DNA of 64,000 bases from Lacisediminimonas profundi (GTDB taxonomy: Bacteria > Pseudomonadota > Gammaproteobacteria > Burkholderiales > Burkholderiaceae_D). The notes beneath the pieces were generated by a model. It was not told where the DNA came from. It made no database searches and saw only the letters and a program-made list of their open reading frames with translations. A program made the position numbers and the translations under genes. The DNA is taken from the NCBI RefSeq assembly GCF_008831265.1, contig NZ_VTTH01000008.1, forward strand, positions 1-64,000, in the 5' to 3' direction. This document shows, in pieces, positions 1 to 9,045 of this stretch. The stretch's first letter is position 1. The number at the start of each line of letters is the position of its first letter.

Positions 1-87
1 ACCCCTTCCCATCCCGAACAGGACCGTGAAACGACTTCGCGCCGATGATAGTGCTGCAACCAGTGTGAAAGTAGGTCATCGTCAGGC
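1..87 (+). rRNA. rrf: 5S ribosomal RNA, 3' part (5' end outside the window)
   Basis: The first 87 bases match the 3' three quarters of a betaproteobacterial 5S rRNA: the loop segment CCCATCCCGAACAGG, the central part with CGCCGATGATAG, and the 3' strand ending GTAGGTCATCGTCAGGC, which would pair with the missing 5' end. It is followed directly by a strong terminator, so it closes an rRNA operon whose 16S and 23S genes lie to the left of the window. Confidence 0.95.
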
Positions 88-100
88 TTTTATTCGAAAA

Positions 101-128
101 CCCCCTGAGAGTCTCAGGGGGTTTTTTT
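101..128 (+). terminator. Rho-independent terminator of the rRNA operon
   Basis: CCCCCTGA at 101-108 pairs with TCAGGGGG at 114-121 around a five-base loop, followed by a run of eight T. It lies 13 bases after the 5S end, as expected for an rRNA operon terminator. Confidence 0.93.
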
Positions 129-175
129 TCGTTTACAAATTTGCTTCGCGTGAACGGTCTCGCCCCATCCGCACC

Positions 176-1057
176 TCAGATCCGGCACAGATTCTCGATC
201 CGCCCGGGTACATCAACACGCATCTGCAATACTTTTCCTGAAAGCGGATTGTTGCGCAATTCTTCTGCCGGGCGCTTGAAGCTTACTGTCGTGATGAACA
301 GCGTACGCATGTCCTCACCTCCGAAAGCGATCATTGTGGGACACCGAACCGGCAAGGGAAATTCGCCCAGTATCGCGCCGGCAGGGGACAGCCTGAGTAT
401 CCGCCCCCCCTCGTACATCGCTATCCAATAGGCGCCCTCACTGTCCACCGCTGCGCCATCCGGTCGTCCACCGTAGTTCTCGTCACGTGCCGTATCGAAT
501 TGCCGGAGAATCCTTCCAGGTCCCACCTGCCCAGTGGAAAGCTGATAGTCGTACGCCTTGATCAGGTGGGCGCTCGTGTCGGCATGGTAAAGCGTGCGGC
601 TGTCAGGGCTGAAGGCCAGTCCGTTGGACACGGTAACGGGCAAACCCGCATCGCGCAGTTGACCGCCCTCCAGGCAGAACAGGGTGGCTTTGGGGCCGTC
701 GCGCGGCTCATTGATTGTTCCGACCCAAAGGCGCCCCATTGGATCGCAGCGGCCATCATTGAAGCGCTGGGTAGCGCCGTCGAATGGCGCAGGTGTGACC
801 TGTCGGAGATAGCCAGACAAGGTGTCCAGTGTCGCGATCCCGGTCCGCATCGCGACCACCAGTCCGGACTCGGCCCGGGCGATGCAGCCTGGTTCAGACG
901 GCAAGCTCCATGCAGTATGTTGCCGCTGTTTCTCGATGTAGCGATGCACTGCCCGCCCCTCGATGTCGATCCAGTAGAGCGCTCCTTCGCGCGGTTCCCA
1001 GAGCGGACACTCTCCGAGCAGCATGGGTTCATCATAAAAAACATGCACCATATTCAT
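176..1057 (-). CDS. SMP-30/gluconolactonase/LRE family lactonase
   Basis: A 293-residue six-bladed beta-propeller protein of the SMP-30 (regucalcin) family, which hydrolyses sugar or aldonic-acid lactones using a bound divalent metal. The typical family segments are visible in order: GECPLW near the N-terminus, NDGRCDPMGRLWVG (metal and substrate site), SNGLAFSPDSRTLYHADT, and PDGAAVDSEGAYW with the catalytic Asp region. The start at 1057 is preferred over an upstream ATG because GGAGG (complement of 1064-1068) lies six bases before it. It diverges from a Bug-receptor gene, so the pair probably shares a control region and a sugar-acid or carboxylate substrate. The exact lactone cannot be told from sequence. 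Confidence 0.88.
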   Translation of the reverse strand: MNMVHVFYDEPMLLGECPLWEPREGALYWIDIEGRAVHRYIEKQRQHTAWSLPSEPGCIARAESGLVVAMRTGIATLDTLSGYLRQVTPAPFDGATQRFNDGRCDPMGRLWVGTINEPRDGPKATLFCLEGGQLRDAGLPVTVSNGLAFSPDSRTLYHADTSAHLIKAYDYQLSTGQVGPGRILRQFDTARDENYGGRPDGAAVDSEGAYWIAMYEGGRILRLSPAGAILGEFPLPVRCPTMIAFGGEDMRTLFITTVSFKRPAEELRNNPLSGKVLQMRVDVPGRIENLCRI

Positions 1058-1245
1058 CCGATACCTCCACCCCAATGCAGCAATTATGCAGGACGATCTC
1101 GGACAAGGCCGTTGCAACCGTCATATCGTAGTATCCTTTTTGATGCTGCAGGCTGCTACCGGAAACAGTTTTCCGGCGGTCAAACAGGATGCTCAGCCCG
1201 ACATGCCGGGCGACGCCATACATCCAACAAAAGAAGAGAGACAAC

Positions 1246-2238
1246 ATGCAAATGAAACATTTTTTTGCCGCATTCATCGCGGGGGCGGCGATCCTCGCCA
1301 GCGCCCCTGGCTATTGCGATACCTACCCGTCCAAACCGATAAAAATCGTCGTGCCGTTTTCGGCGGGCGGGACGACTGATCTGCTCGCCCGCGCTGTCGG
1401 GGCCGAGTTGACCAAGTCGCTAGGCCAGACGGTCGTTATCGACAACCGCGGCGGTGCTGGCGGCAACGTCGGTGCTGACCTGGTCGCCAAGTCAACTGCC
1501 GATGGCTATACGCTGTTGATGGGTACCGTCGGTACGCACGGCATAAACCAGTCGCTCTACCCGAAGCTGCCGTTTGACCCGATCAAGGATTTCGCCCCGG
1601 TCACGTTGGTAGCTTCCGTGCCGAACGTGCTTGTCCTGAATCCCGGTTTCGCCAGCAAGAACAAGATCACCGACCTGAAAAGCTTTATCGCTTTCCTGAA
1701 GGCCAATCCAGGCAAGGTCAACATGGCTTCCAGCGGGAATGGCACGTCGATCCATCTGTCAGGTGAATTGTTCAAGACACAGACGCGTACATTCATGCTC
1801 CACATCCCCTATCGCGGATCGGGCCCCGCGTTGACCGATCTGATGGCCGGGCAGGCTGACGTCATGTTTGATAACCTGCCGTCGTCGCTGCAGTTCATCA
1901 AGTCGGGGCGGCTGCTCGCTCTGGCGGTCACCAGCAGCAAGCCATCACCAGCGTTGCCGGGAGTGGCGCCAATCGCGGCCGCCGGCGGGGATCTCAAGAA
2001 CTTCGAAGCCAGCTCTTGGTTCGGTATTCTTGCTCCGGCGGGGACGCCCAAGGACATCGTGAACAAGTTGCAGCAGGAGATTGCCAAGGCGTTGTCGTCG
2101 CAGACCGTTAAAGAACGACTGATCTCGCAGGGTGCCGATCCTGTAGGGAATACGCCGGAGCAATTTGCGGCGCACATCCAGGCAGAGACGCTGAAGTGGG
2201 CCAAAGTCGTCAAGGCGGCTGGCGCCAAGGTCGACTAG
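1246..2238 (+). CDS. Bug/TctC-family periplasmic solute receptor
   Basis: A 330-residue secreted binding protein of the tripartite tricarboxylate receptor (Bug) family, abundant in Burkholderiales. A Sec signal peptide runs from MQMKHFF through the hydrophobic [11 protein letters not shown] stretch to a cleavage near GYC-D. The mature protein begins with the family hallmark [19 protein letters not shown], followed by [19 protein letters not shown]. The start at 1246 follows the purine-rich AAGAAGAGAG; the open frame extends further upstream without a better site. No TctA/TctB membrane genes are adjacent, which is usual for Bug proteins. The ligand is probably a carboxylate or an aromatic acid, but this is not readable from the sequence. 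Confidence 0.9.
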   Translation: MQMKHFFAAFIAGAAILASAPGYCDTYPSKPIKIVVPFSAGGTTDLLARAVGAELTKSLGQTVVIDNRGGAGGNVGADLVAKSTADGYTLLMGTVGTHGINQSLYPKLPFDPIKDFAPVTLVASVPNVLVLNPGFASKNKITDLKSFIAFLKANPGKVNMASSGNGTSIHLSGELFKTQTRTFMLHIPYRGSGPALTDLMAGQADVMFDNLPSSLQFIKSGRLLALAVTSSKPSPALPGVAPIAAAGGDLKNFEASSWFGILAPAGTPKDIVNKLQQEIAKALSSQTVKERLISQGADPVGNTPEQFAAHIQAETLKWAKVVKAAGAKVD

Positions 2239-2281
2239 ACGGGGTTGCCTCGGGGCGCGATCCGGGTCTGCGCCAGACGTC

Positions 2282-2321
2282 CCGGGCACCATCCTCCTGC
2301 TGGAGGCGGGATGGTGCCCGG
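2282..2321 (+). terminator. Hairpin after the Bug receptor gene
   Basis: CCGGGCACCATCC (2282-2294) pairs perfectly with GGATGGTGCCCGG (2309-2321) around a 14-base loop, 44 bases past the stop codon and between two convergent genes. No T run follows, so it may be a Rho-dependent or 3'-end-stabilising hairpin rather than a classic terminator. Confidence 0.55.
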
Positions 2322-2392
2322 AAACCGATTGGCACAGACAAGGCCACACCGCATTCACTCTAGAGCCCTGCGGGTATTTGGCCGCAAATGTG

Positions 2393-2431
2393 CGATCGTT
2401 AAATACGATAGTTAAGTCCGATCGCTACGCC
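2393..2431. repeat. Imperfect 13-bp tandem repeat over the M20 gene stop codon
   Basis: Three units, CGATCGTTAAATA, CGATAGTTAAGTC and CGATCGCTACGCC, follow without gaps. The third contains the TAG stop (complement of 2425-2427) of the leftward M20 gene. One of about eleven such short tandem repeats at gene boundaries in this window. Confidence 0.6.
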
Positions 2432-3612
2432 AGGAAGCTTTCCGCCAGACGCACCCAATAGCTTGCGCCCAGCGGCAGCAAGCGGTCATTGAAGTCATAG
2501 CAGGCATTGTGCAGGTTACAGGGTCCCAGGCCATGGCCTTCGGCACGGTGCTGTCCCTCCCCGTTTCCGATAAAGACGTAGCAGCCGCGCTTGAGTTGCA
2601 GCATGAATGCGAAGTCCTCCGCTCCCATCGTTGGCTCTACAGTGGCGTCGACACGATCCTCACCGACCAGGCTTTGCATGACACCGATTGCGAATGCCGT
2701 TTCGGCAGGGTGATTGATCAGTGCCGGATAGTTTCGCTTGAAGTTGAAGTCGACCGATACGCCGAACGCGCTTGCGATATGAGTGGCCATCTCCTCCATG
2801 CGGGACTGGATCAGGTCCAGCGGCGCTTCCTGGAAGGTCCGGACCGTGCCGACGATCCTGGCTTCGTCCGGAATGATGTTGGTGGCACTGCCAGCGTGGA
2901 TCTGGGTCACTGACAATACTGCGTTGTCCATCGGATTTTTGTTCCGGGTAACGATGCTCTGCCAGGCCTGCACGATTTGTATCGCCGCCATGATGGGGTC
3001 GATACTCTTGTGCGGCTGGGCCGCGTGTGCGCCCTTGCCGCAGACAACGACTTCGAACTCATTGGACGATGCCATCATGGGGCCGGGCGTCACGGCGAAG
3101 CTGCCCTCCGGGATTCCCGGCCAGTTGTGCATGCCGAAGACCGCGTCCATCGGGCATTTATCGAACAGCCCATCTTCCATCATGCGCCGGGCACCACCAC
3201 CTCCTTCCTCGGCCGGCTGGAAGATCAGATATACGGTTCCGTTGAAGTTCCTGTGCTGAGCAAGGTAACGGGCCGCTCCCAGCAGCATTGCCATATGGCC
3301 ATCATGACCGCAGGCGTGCATTTTCCCGGCATGCTGCGACGCATGCTCGAACCCGTTCAGCTCCTGCACTGACAGTGCATCCATGTCCGCTCGCAGTCCG
3401 ACTGCGCGCGGACTGTCGCCGTTCTTGATGACGCCGACCAGGCCGGTGCCAGCCAGGCCGCGGATGATTGGTATGCCCCACTGCGCCAGGCAGTCAGCGA
3501 CCAGCGCCGATGTGAGGTGTTCCTCGAAACACAGTTCGGGATGACTGTGCAGTTTGCGCCGAATTTGTTGCAGCTCACTGGCGTCGTCCAAAATCGCTTG
3601 TATCAGTTTCAT
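2425..3612 (-). CDS. M20 family amidohydrolase (hippurate hydrolase-like)
   Basis: A 395-residue metallo-amidohydrolase of peptidase family M20D, which cleaves N-acyl amino acids such as hippurate or indole-acetyl conjugates. RRKLHSHPELCFEE is the family N-terminal motif, GLRADMDAL supplies a metal-bridging Asp, and HACGHDGHMAMLLGAA carries the zinc ligands. PAEEGGGGA contains the catalytic Glu and the second metal ligand. EPTMGAEDF near the C-terminus is also typical. The start at 3612 is chosen because GGGAAG lies just upstream. It is convergent with the Bug receptor gene. No signal peptide is seen, so it is cytoplasmic. The in vivo substrate is uncertain. Confidence 0.9.
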   Translation of the reverse strand: MKLIQAILDDASELQQIRRKLHSHPELCFEEHLTSALVADCLAQWGIPIIRGLAGTGLVGVIKNGDSPRAVGLRADMDALSVQELNGFEHASQHAGKMHACGHDGHMAMLLGAARYLAQHRNFNGTVYLIFQPAEEGGGGARRMMEDGLFDKCPMDAVFGMHNWPGIPEGSFAVTPGPMMASSNEFEVVVCGKGAHAAQPHKSIDPIMAAIQIVQAWQSIVTRNKNPMDNAVLSVTQIHAGSATNIIPDEARIVGTVRTFQEAPLDLIQSRMEEMATHIASAFGVSVDFNFKRNYPALINHPAETAFAIGVMQSLVGEDRVDATVEPTMGAEDFAFMLQLKRGCYVFIGNGEGQHRAEGHGLGPCNLHNACYDFNDRLLPLGASYWVRLAESFLA

Positions 3613-3869
3613 CGAATCTTCCCAAGTCTTGCTGCGGCGCACATTCGAATGCGTTCATCTCTCCGTCAGATCTTAGCGCCGTCACGAATTCCATGCACCC
3701 TGATAATACTTTTCCGGCTCTCGTCAGCGCTGGCAAATATTTTACGAAATCTTGTCTTTTCGGTGCTTTTTCCGGGGAGGCGATTGCAGTACGATGGGTT
3801 GTGCCGGCTTGCCCGGGGAAATGAACGCAGTGCAGGCAATCAGGTATTTGAGCGGAGCAGCAGGATCAC

Positions 3870-4976
3870 ATGAAGATCAAGTGGCGGGCCATGACAACGG
3901 TTGTTTCTGCAGCAGCGCTTTTCATGCTGTCAGGTTGTGCGCAGGTTGGATATTACATGCAGGCGGTCGAGGGACAGATGTCATTGCTGTCCGAGGCTCG
4001 TCCCATAGATGACTGGCTGGCCGATCCGGGTGTCGAGGGGAAGCTGAAAGACCGCTTGGCGAAGGTGCAGGAAATTCGCCGCTTCGCAGCCATCGAACTC
4101 GGGCTGCCGGACAATGACAGTTACAAGACCTATGCTGACTTGAAGCGCTCCTACGTCCTGTGGAACGTGGTCGCGGCGCCGGCACTCTCGCTCAAGCCGA
4201 TGAACTGGTGTTTCCCCATTGCCGGCTGCGTGAATTATCGCGGCTACTACAAGAAGAGCGAAGCGCAGGCCTTCGCCGATGAACTGCGGATGCAGGGCTA
4301 CGACGTGCAGGTGTCTGGTGTGCCGGCCTATTCCACGCTCGGCTATTTCAACGACCCGGTGCTATCCACTTTCATCAAGTATTCGGATGCGGAACTGGCA
4401 CGGCTGGTATTTCACGAACTTGCCCATCAGGTCGCCTACGCGAAGGATGACTCCAGGTTCAACGAATCCTTTGCCGTCGCGGTTGAGGAGGTGGGTGTCG
4501 AACGGTGGATGGAAAGGTTCGGCGATGAGGGGATGAAGAAGCGCTTTTCCGATTACACAGCGCGCAAGCGGGACTTCCTGGATCTTCTCACCAAATATCG
4601 CCAGCAGTTGCTCGTGAACTACGCAGGCGGTGGTAGCGACGCGGAAAAGAAAGCACGAAAGACGGAGATTTTCCAGGCGCTCAAGGATGAGTACAAGCAG
4701 GTCAAGGCGGACCGGTGGGCCGGTTATCCCGGGTATGACCGCTGGTTCGCAGACCCCCTGTCGAACGCCCACCTGGCCACGATCTCGACCTACCATGACC
4801 TGGTGCCCAAATTCCGGGCAATGCTTAAACAGGAACGCGACTTGCCGCGTTTCTACGAAGCGGTCCGTCGACTGTCATCGCTGGACAAGCAGGCGCGGCA
4901 CCAGTCGCTCGCGCGATTCGGCGACGGTGCCGCGACAATTGCGACCAGTGATGCCGCAGCCGGACTGACCAACTGA
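3870..4976 (+). CDS. Predicted aminopeptidase lipoprotein (Aminopep/DUF2265 family)
   Basis: A 368-residue envelope protein with a lipoprotein signal: a hydrophobic stretch then LSGC, the lipobox cysteine at about residue 24. HELAHQ near residue 188 is a HExxH zinc site and a conserved Glu follows in FNESFAVAVEEVG, fitting the predicted aminopeptidase family PF10023. GYYMQAVEGQ after the lipobox is also a family feature. No partner gene is adjacent. The enzymatic role of this family has been predicted from the zinc motif rather than shown in detail, so the precise substrate is unknown. Confidence 0.85.
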   Translation: MKIKWRAMTTVVSAAALFMLSGCAQVGYYMQAVEGQMSLLSEARPIDDWLADPGVEGKLKDRLAKVQEIRRFAAIELGLPDNDSYKTYADLKRSYVLWNVVAAPALSLKPMNWCFPIAGCVNYRGYYKKSEAQAFADELRMQGYDVQVSGVPAYSTLGYFNDPVLSTFIKYSDAELARLVFHELAHQVAYAKDDSRFNESFAVAVEEVGVERWMERFGDEGMKKRFSDYTARKRDFLDLLTKYRQQLLVNYAGGGSDAEKKARKTEIFQALKDEYKQVKADRWAGYPGYDRWFADPLSNAHLATISTYHDLVPKFRAMLKQERDLPRFYEAVRRLSSLDKQARHQSLARFGDGAATIATSDAAAGLTN

Positions 4977-5212
4977 TACCGGTTCTTCCGCCATCCCCTG
5001 AAGGGCGAAGGCCGCTGCGCGACCGGTACGGTTGTGCCCCGAAACGCCCATGCTGCGCTGCAAAAGCAGGCATGGACGCCCTTTCACGCCTTCGCAAATC
5101 CCTTGCGCCAGTCATCCGTGCCCGATAGCATCACATTGCCAGTCAGGTTCGCGAGCCGGCTGGCATGGCGCGAATGCCACATCCAAAATAAATAACTACA
5201 TCAAGGTGGAGA

Positions 5213-6889
5213 ATGGACAAGTTCTGGCTGAAATCCTATCCCGCGGGCGTTCCCGCAGAGATCGACTACACGCAGTACCGGTCCCTGGTACACCTGCTGG
5301 AGGAGTCGTTCCGGAAGTACGCGGACCGGAATGCCTACGTATGCATGGGGCAGTACCTGACCTATGCCGAACTTGACAAACTCTCCATGCAACTCGCCGC
5401 CTGGCTGCAGAGCAGGGGGCTGGCGAAAGGCGCCCGGGTTGCATTGATGATGCCCAACGTGTTGCAGTATCCGGTGGCACTGGCCGCCGTGCTGCGTGCC
5501 GGATACACGGTAGTCAACGTCAATCCGCTCTATACCCCGCGTGAGCTCCAGCACCAGCTCAATGACTCTGGTGCGGAAGCGATCATCATCCTCGAGAATT
5601 TTGCGCATACCCTCGAGCAGGTCATCCATTCGACCCTGGTAAGGCATGTGGTGGTCGCCAGCATGGGCGACATGCTCGGCGCGAAAGGGCTGTTGGTGAA
5701 CTTCGTCGTCCGCCATGTCAAGAAGCTGGTGCCGGCGTTTACCCTGCCTCACGCGATACCCTTCAAGAAGGCGATGAGCGAGGCCAGCCGGATGACTTTC
5801 AAGCCGGTCGAACTCAACCACGATGACGTGGCCTTCCTCCAATACACCGGCGGGACAACCGGGGTTTCGAAGGGCGCGATACTGATGCACCGCAATGTGA
5901 TCGCCAATGTCCTGCAGAACGAAGCCTGGGCCGAGCCGGTGCTTACGCGCGAACCGAAGGTGGATCCGATCACCATCGTCTGCGCGCTCCCGCTTTATCA
6001 CATATTCGCCCTTACGGCGTGCGGCTTGCTGGGTGCCCGGCTTGGGGCCATGAACCTGCTGATACCCAATCCTCGCGACATACCGGGCTTCATCAAGGAG
6101 CTGTCCAAGCACGAGTTCCACATGCTGCCGGCCGTGAACACCTTGTATAACGGGCTGGTGAACCACCCCGATTTCGCCAAGCTTGATTTCTCCCGGCTGA
6201 AGGTATGCAATGGCGGCGGCATGGCTGTGCAGAAGGCGGTCAACGACAAATGGGTCAAGGTGACAGGCTTGGCTATCGCTGAGGGTTACGGGCTGTCGGA
6301 AACGTCGCCAACAGCCACCTGCAATCCGGCGGATGGCGAGTTCAGCGGCACCATCGGACTGCCAGTCCCGTCGACCGAAATCGCAATCCTCGACGACGAA
6401 GGCCGACCGGTGCCGCTCGGGCAGCCGGGCGAAATCGCGATACGCGGGCCGCAGGTGATGGCAGGGTACTGGAATCGTCCGGATGAAACCGCCAAAGTCA
6501 TGACACCTGACGGCTTCTTCAAATCCGGAGATATTGGCGTGATGGACGAACGGGGCTTTACCCGCATCGTCGATCGCAAGAAAGACATGATCCTGGTTTC
6601 TGGCTTCAACGTGTATCCAAACGAGGTCGAAGCAGTCGTGGCCATGCATCCCGGCGTGCTGGAATGCGCTTGCGTCGGCGTTCCCGACGAGAGCTCGGGG
6701 GAGGTGGTCAAACTCTTCGTCGTGCGCAAGGATCCGGCCTTGACGGCCGATGAACTGCAAGCCTATTGCAAGGAACAGCTGACCGGCTACAAGCGGCCGA
6801 AGTTCATCGAGTTCCGCGATGAGCTGCCCAAGACGAACGTCGGCAAGATCTTGCGGCGCGAGCTGCGGGATGAGAAAAAGGCCGCCTGA
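5213..6889 (+). CDS. fadD: Long-chain fatty acid-CoA ligase
   Basis: A 558-residue acyl-AMP-forming ligase that activates fatty acids to acyl-CoA at the inner membrane for beta-oxidation or lipid synthesis. The ATP/AMP motif [12 protein letters not shown] is at residues 211-222, the second AMP motif GYGLSETSP near 359-366, and the adenylate-domain hinge [20 protein letters not shown] follows. The C-terminal lysine motif [12 protein letters not shown] is intact. Length and sequence match betaproteobacterial FadD. AAGGTGGAG lies before the ATG. The 236 bases upstream hold no recognisable gene. Confidence 0.93.
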   Translation: MDKFWLKSYPAGVPAEIDYTQYRSLVHLLEESFRKYADRNAYVCMGQYLTYAELDKLSMQLAAWLQSRGLAKGARVALMMPNVLQYPVALAAVLRAGYTVVNVNPLYTPRELQHQLNDSGAEAIIILENFAHTLEQVIHSTLVRHVVVASMGDMLGAKGLLVNFVVRHVKKLVPAFTLPHAIPFKKAMSEASRMTFKPVELNHDDVAFLQYTGGTTGVSKGAILMHRNVIANVLQNEAWAEPVLTREPKVDPITIVCALPLYHIFALTACGLLGARLGAMNLLIPNPRDIPGFIKELSKHEFHMLPAVNTLYNGLVNHPDFAKLDFSRLKVCNGGGMAVQKAVNDKWVKVTGLAIAEGYGLSETSPTATCNPADGEFSGTIGLPVPSTEIAILDDEGRPVPLGQPGEIAIRGPQVMAGYWNRPDETAKVMTPDGFFKSGDIGVMDERGFTRIVDRKKDMILVSGFNVYPNEVEAVVAMHPGVLECACVGVPDESSGEVVKLFVVRKDPALTADELQAYCKEQLTGYKRPKFIEFRDELPKTNVGKILRRELRDEKKAA

Positions 6890-6897
6890 GTCGATGC

Positions 6898-6921
6898 GCG
6901 GGTCCGTTTCCACGGACCCGC
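6898..6921 (+). terminator. Hairpin between convergent fadD and phoD
   Basis: GCGGGTCCGT (6898-6907) and ACGGACCCGC (6912-6921) form a perfect ten-base-pair stem with a TTCC loop, eight bases after the fadD stop. Only a weak T content follows on either strand. Confidence 0.6.
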
Positions 6922-6931
6922 ATCAATCAGG

Positions 6932-8515
6932 TCACTCGTTCTTCAGAAGGCCCGGCTTGCCGGAATCCACCCGAAAAGTCGCGACCGTCTCGATACTTGA
7001 ATCGGGAGCGCGCACGTCCTCCAGTCCCATCAGGCTGGCCCGAAGGCGGGCCGGCGTCAACTCCATCAGCATGTAGCCGCGCCGGTCGCTGCGTCCGTAC
7101 TTGATATGCGGATTCTGGGCGACATATTGGTCGGTGCGTGACTGCGGCCGCGAGCTGGATGTAATCGAAGTTCCGCAGAATTCAGCCGCGAGAACCGGAT
7201 TTTCCGGCGACACCGGCCGGGAAAAATTCCGCCGTATTTCCGCCGCATAGAAAGTGTGGACGTCTCCCGAAAGCACCACCGGGTTGGCCGGCCTGTGTTT
7301 CGCGATATCGGCGAGCAACCGCTCTCGGGCGGCGGGATAGCCATCCCATCCATCGGTCCAGAATTGGCCGTCATCCGGTTTCTCGATGGCCGTCTGGCTC
7401 GCTTGCGCCATCAGCGTTTGCTGGGCCAGGAAGTTCCACTGAGCCCTTGATTCAGCAAACCCGTTTGCCAGCCAGGCCTCTTGCGCGGCGCCCAGCATGG
7501 TGCGGTCTGTGGCCAATCGTTCCTGGCAAGCGCTGGTGACTGAATTCGATCCGCCCCGGCCTGGCCGGGGACAGACCTGCGGCGAGCGGTACTGGCGGTC
7601 GTCGAGTACGTGAAAGCGCGCCAGCCGACCCCAGTCGCAACGGCCGTAGATTTGCAGGTGCGCGAATGATTTCCCCGGGGCCGGCACGGAAGGCAGCCTC
7701 ACCGGCATATGTTCATAAAAGGCCTGGTAGGCAGCTGCACGACGGTCGAGGAACCCGGGGTCAAGACGCTCATCCCTGCCGGCTCCGTAGTCGTTGGCGA
7801 CCTCATGGTCATCCCAGGTGACGATCCAGGGTGCGGCGTGATGGGCTGCCTGCAGGTTCTTGTCGCTCTTGTACTGCGCATACCGGTTGCGGTAATCGTG
7901 CAGCGTGAATGATTCGTCGACTCTGCGCGCCGAGTCCGGGTGCTGCAGATCGTACGGGCCCCATTCGTAGATGTAGTCGCCGAGGAAGGCGACCAGGTCC
8001 GGCGCAGCCGCGGCAATATGCCGGTGCGCGGCGTAGTGTCCGAACTCCCAGTGCTGGCAGGATGCAACCACAAATTTCATTGATGCCGGAAAGGAATCTG
8101 GCGCCGGTGCGGTGCGGGTGCGGCCCACCGGACTTGTGGCATCCCCAGTCATGAAGCGGTACCAGTACCACCGGTCGGCTTGGAGGTTGACGACATCGAC
8201 GTGAACGCTGTGGCCGAGTTCTGGCAGGGCGGTCACCTCGCCGCTGTTGACGACTTTCCTGAACTGTTCGTCTTCCGCCAGTTCCCATTTCACCCGGACC
8301 GGTGCTGCAGGCAGGCCGTTGCCGAGAATGCTTGCCGGCACCAGTCGTGTCCACAGCATGATTCGATCTGCTTGCGGTGCGCCGGATGCGACCCCAAGGC
8401 CGAACGGATAAACCTGGGTGCGGGACAGCGCCGGACCCGGAAAGGCAAGTGAGAGGGCTGACGCGGCGCTCAGCCGCGCAACATGGCTCAGGAATTTTCT
8501 TCGGTCGAAATTCAT
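6932..8515 (-). CDS. phoD: PhoD-family alkaline phosphatase/phosphodiesterase
   Basis: A 527-residue exported phosphatase. The N-terminus MNFDRRKFLSHVARLSAASA is a twin-arginine signal, as known for PhoD enzymes, which fold with iron and calcium before export. PhoD motifs are present: FVVASCQHWEFG, FLGDYIYEWG with the metal Asp, TWDDHEVANDYG and VVLSGDVHTFYAAEI. The substrate is probably extracellular phosphodiesters or monoesters. No ribosome binding site is obvious before the ATG, but the Tat signal supports this start. It lies immediately upstream of, and in the same direction as, nothing related; the thioesterase gene 58 bases away reads the same way. Confidence 0.92.
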   Translation of the reverse strand: MNFDRRKFLSHVARLSAASALSLAFPGPALSRTQVYPFGLGVASGAPQADRIMLWTRLVPASILGNGLPAAPVRVKWELAEDEQFRKVVNSGEVTALPELGHSVHVDVVNLQADRWYWYRFMTGDATSPVGRTRTAPAPDSFPASMKFVVASCQHWEFGHYAAHRHIAAAAPDLVAFLGDYIYEWGPYDLQHPDSARRVDESFTLHDYRNRYAQYKSDKNLQAAHHAAPWIVTWDDHEVANDYGAGRDERLDPGFLDRRAAAYQAFYEHMPVRLPSVPAPGKSFAHLQIYGRCDWGRLARFHVLDDRQYRSPQVCPRPGRGGSNSVTSACQERLATDRTMLGAAQEAWLANGFAESRAQWNFLAQQTLMAQASQTAIEKPDDGQFWTDGWDGYPAARERLLADIAKHRPANPVVLSGDVHTFYAAEIRRNFSRPVSPENPVLAAEFCGTSITSSSRPQSRTDQYVAQNPHIKYGRSDRRGYMLMELTPARLRASLMGLEDVRAPDSSIETVATFRVDSGKPGLLKNE

Positions 8516-8573
8516 CTGGAATCGGGGATCAGAGTGGTCAGGAAGGGCTTTGCTGGCAGCTAGCGTGAGTCAG

Positions 8574-8981
8574 TCAGTCTTGGGGAAGGGCTGGCAGCAA
8601 GCGCGGTTTCCGGTCCTCGCCTGTCGCCACATAGGTCAGGGTCGCTTCCGTGACCTTGACGACATCGGCCTGCAGCCGGTTGCGCTCGGCATAGACCTCG
8701 ACATTGACGGTGATGGAGGTGCGGCCCACCTTCACGACCGTGGAGTAGAACGAGAGCAGGTCGCCGACGAAAACCGGCTGCTTGAAAACAAAGGAATTGA
8801 CGGCAATGGTTGCAACGCGTCCATTCGCGCGCCGCACTGCCGGCAATGAGCCGGCGATATCGACCTGGGACATGATCCAGCCACCGAACACATCGCCATG
8901 GACGTTGGCGTCGGCCGGCATGGGCATGACCCGCAGTTGTGGCATGCCGGGCGGCAGTGTGGTCTGTTCGTTTGTGTTCAT
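8574..8981 (-). CDS. Acyl-CoA thioesterase, YciA type
   Basis: A 135-residue single hotdog-domain thioesterase that hydrolyses acyl-CoAs. DANVHGDVFGGWIMSQVDIAG is the characteristic catalytic segment (HGDVFGG with Asp), and NSFVFKQPVFVGDLLSFY and GRTSITVNVEVYAER match the YciA/cytosolic acyl-CoA hydrolase group. The length is typical. It is divergent from the Atm1-type exporter with 64 bases between the start codons, and tandem with phoD 58 bases downstream. Confidence 0.88.
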   Translation of the reverse strand: MNTNEQTTLPPGMPQLRVMPMPADANVHGDVFGGWIMSQVDIAGSLPAVRRANGRVATIAVNSFVFKQPVFVGDLLSFYSTVVKVGRTSITVNVEVYAERNRLQADVVKVTEATLTYVATGEDRKPRLLPALPQD

Positions 8982-9045
8982 ACGTATCCTTGAATTGAGA
9001 AACCGCTAAAATGCGTCGATCATAAGTCATTCCAGCGCCATCCTC

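Noticed and set aside
2282-2321. Considered as a classic intrinsic terminator
   Set aside because: The stem is strong but no T run follows, so it is listed only as a hairpin of uncertain role.
5201-6913. Open minus-strand frame of about 570 codons opposite fadD
   Set aside because: It mirrors fadD almost exactly; FadD has intact AMP-binding motifs, so this frame is a shadow.
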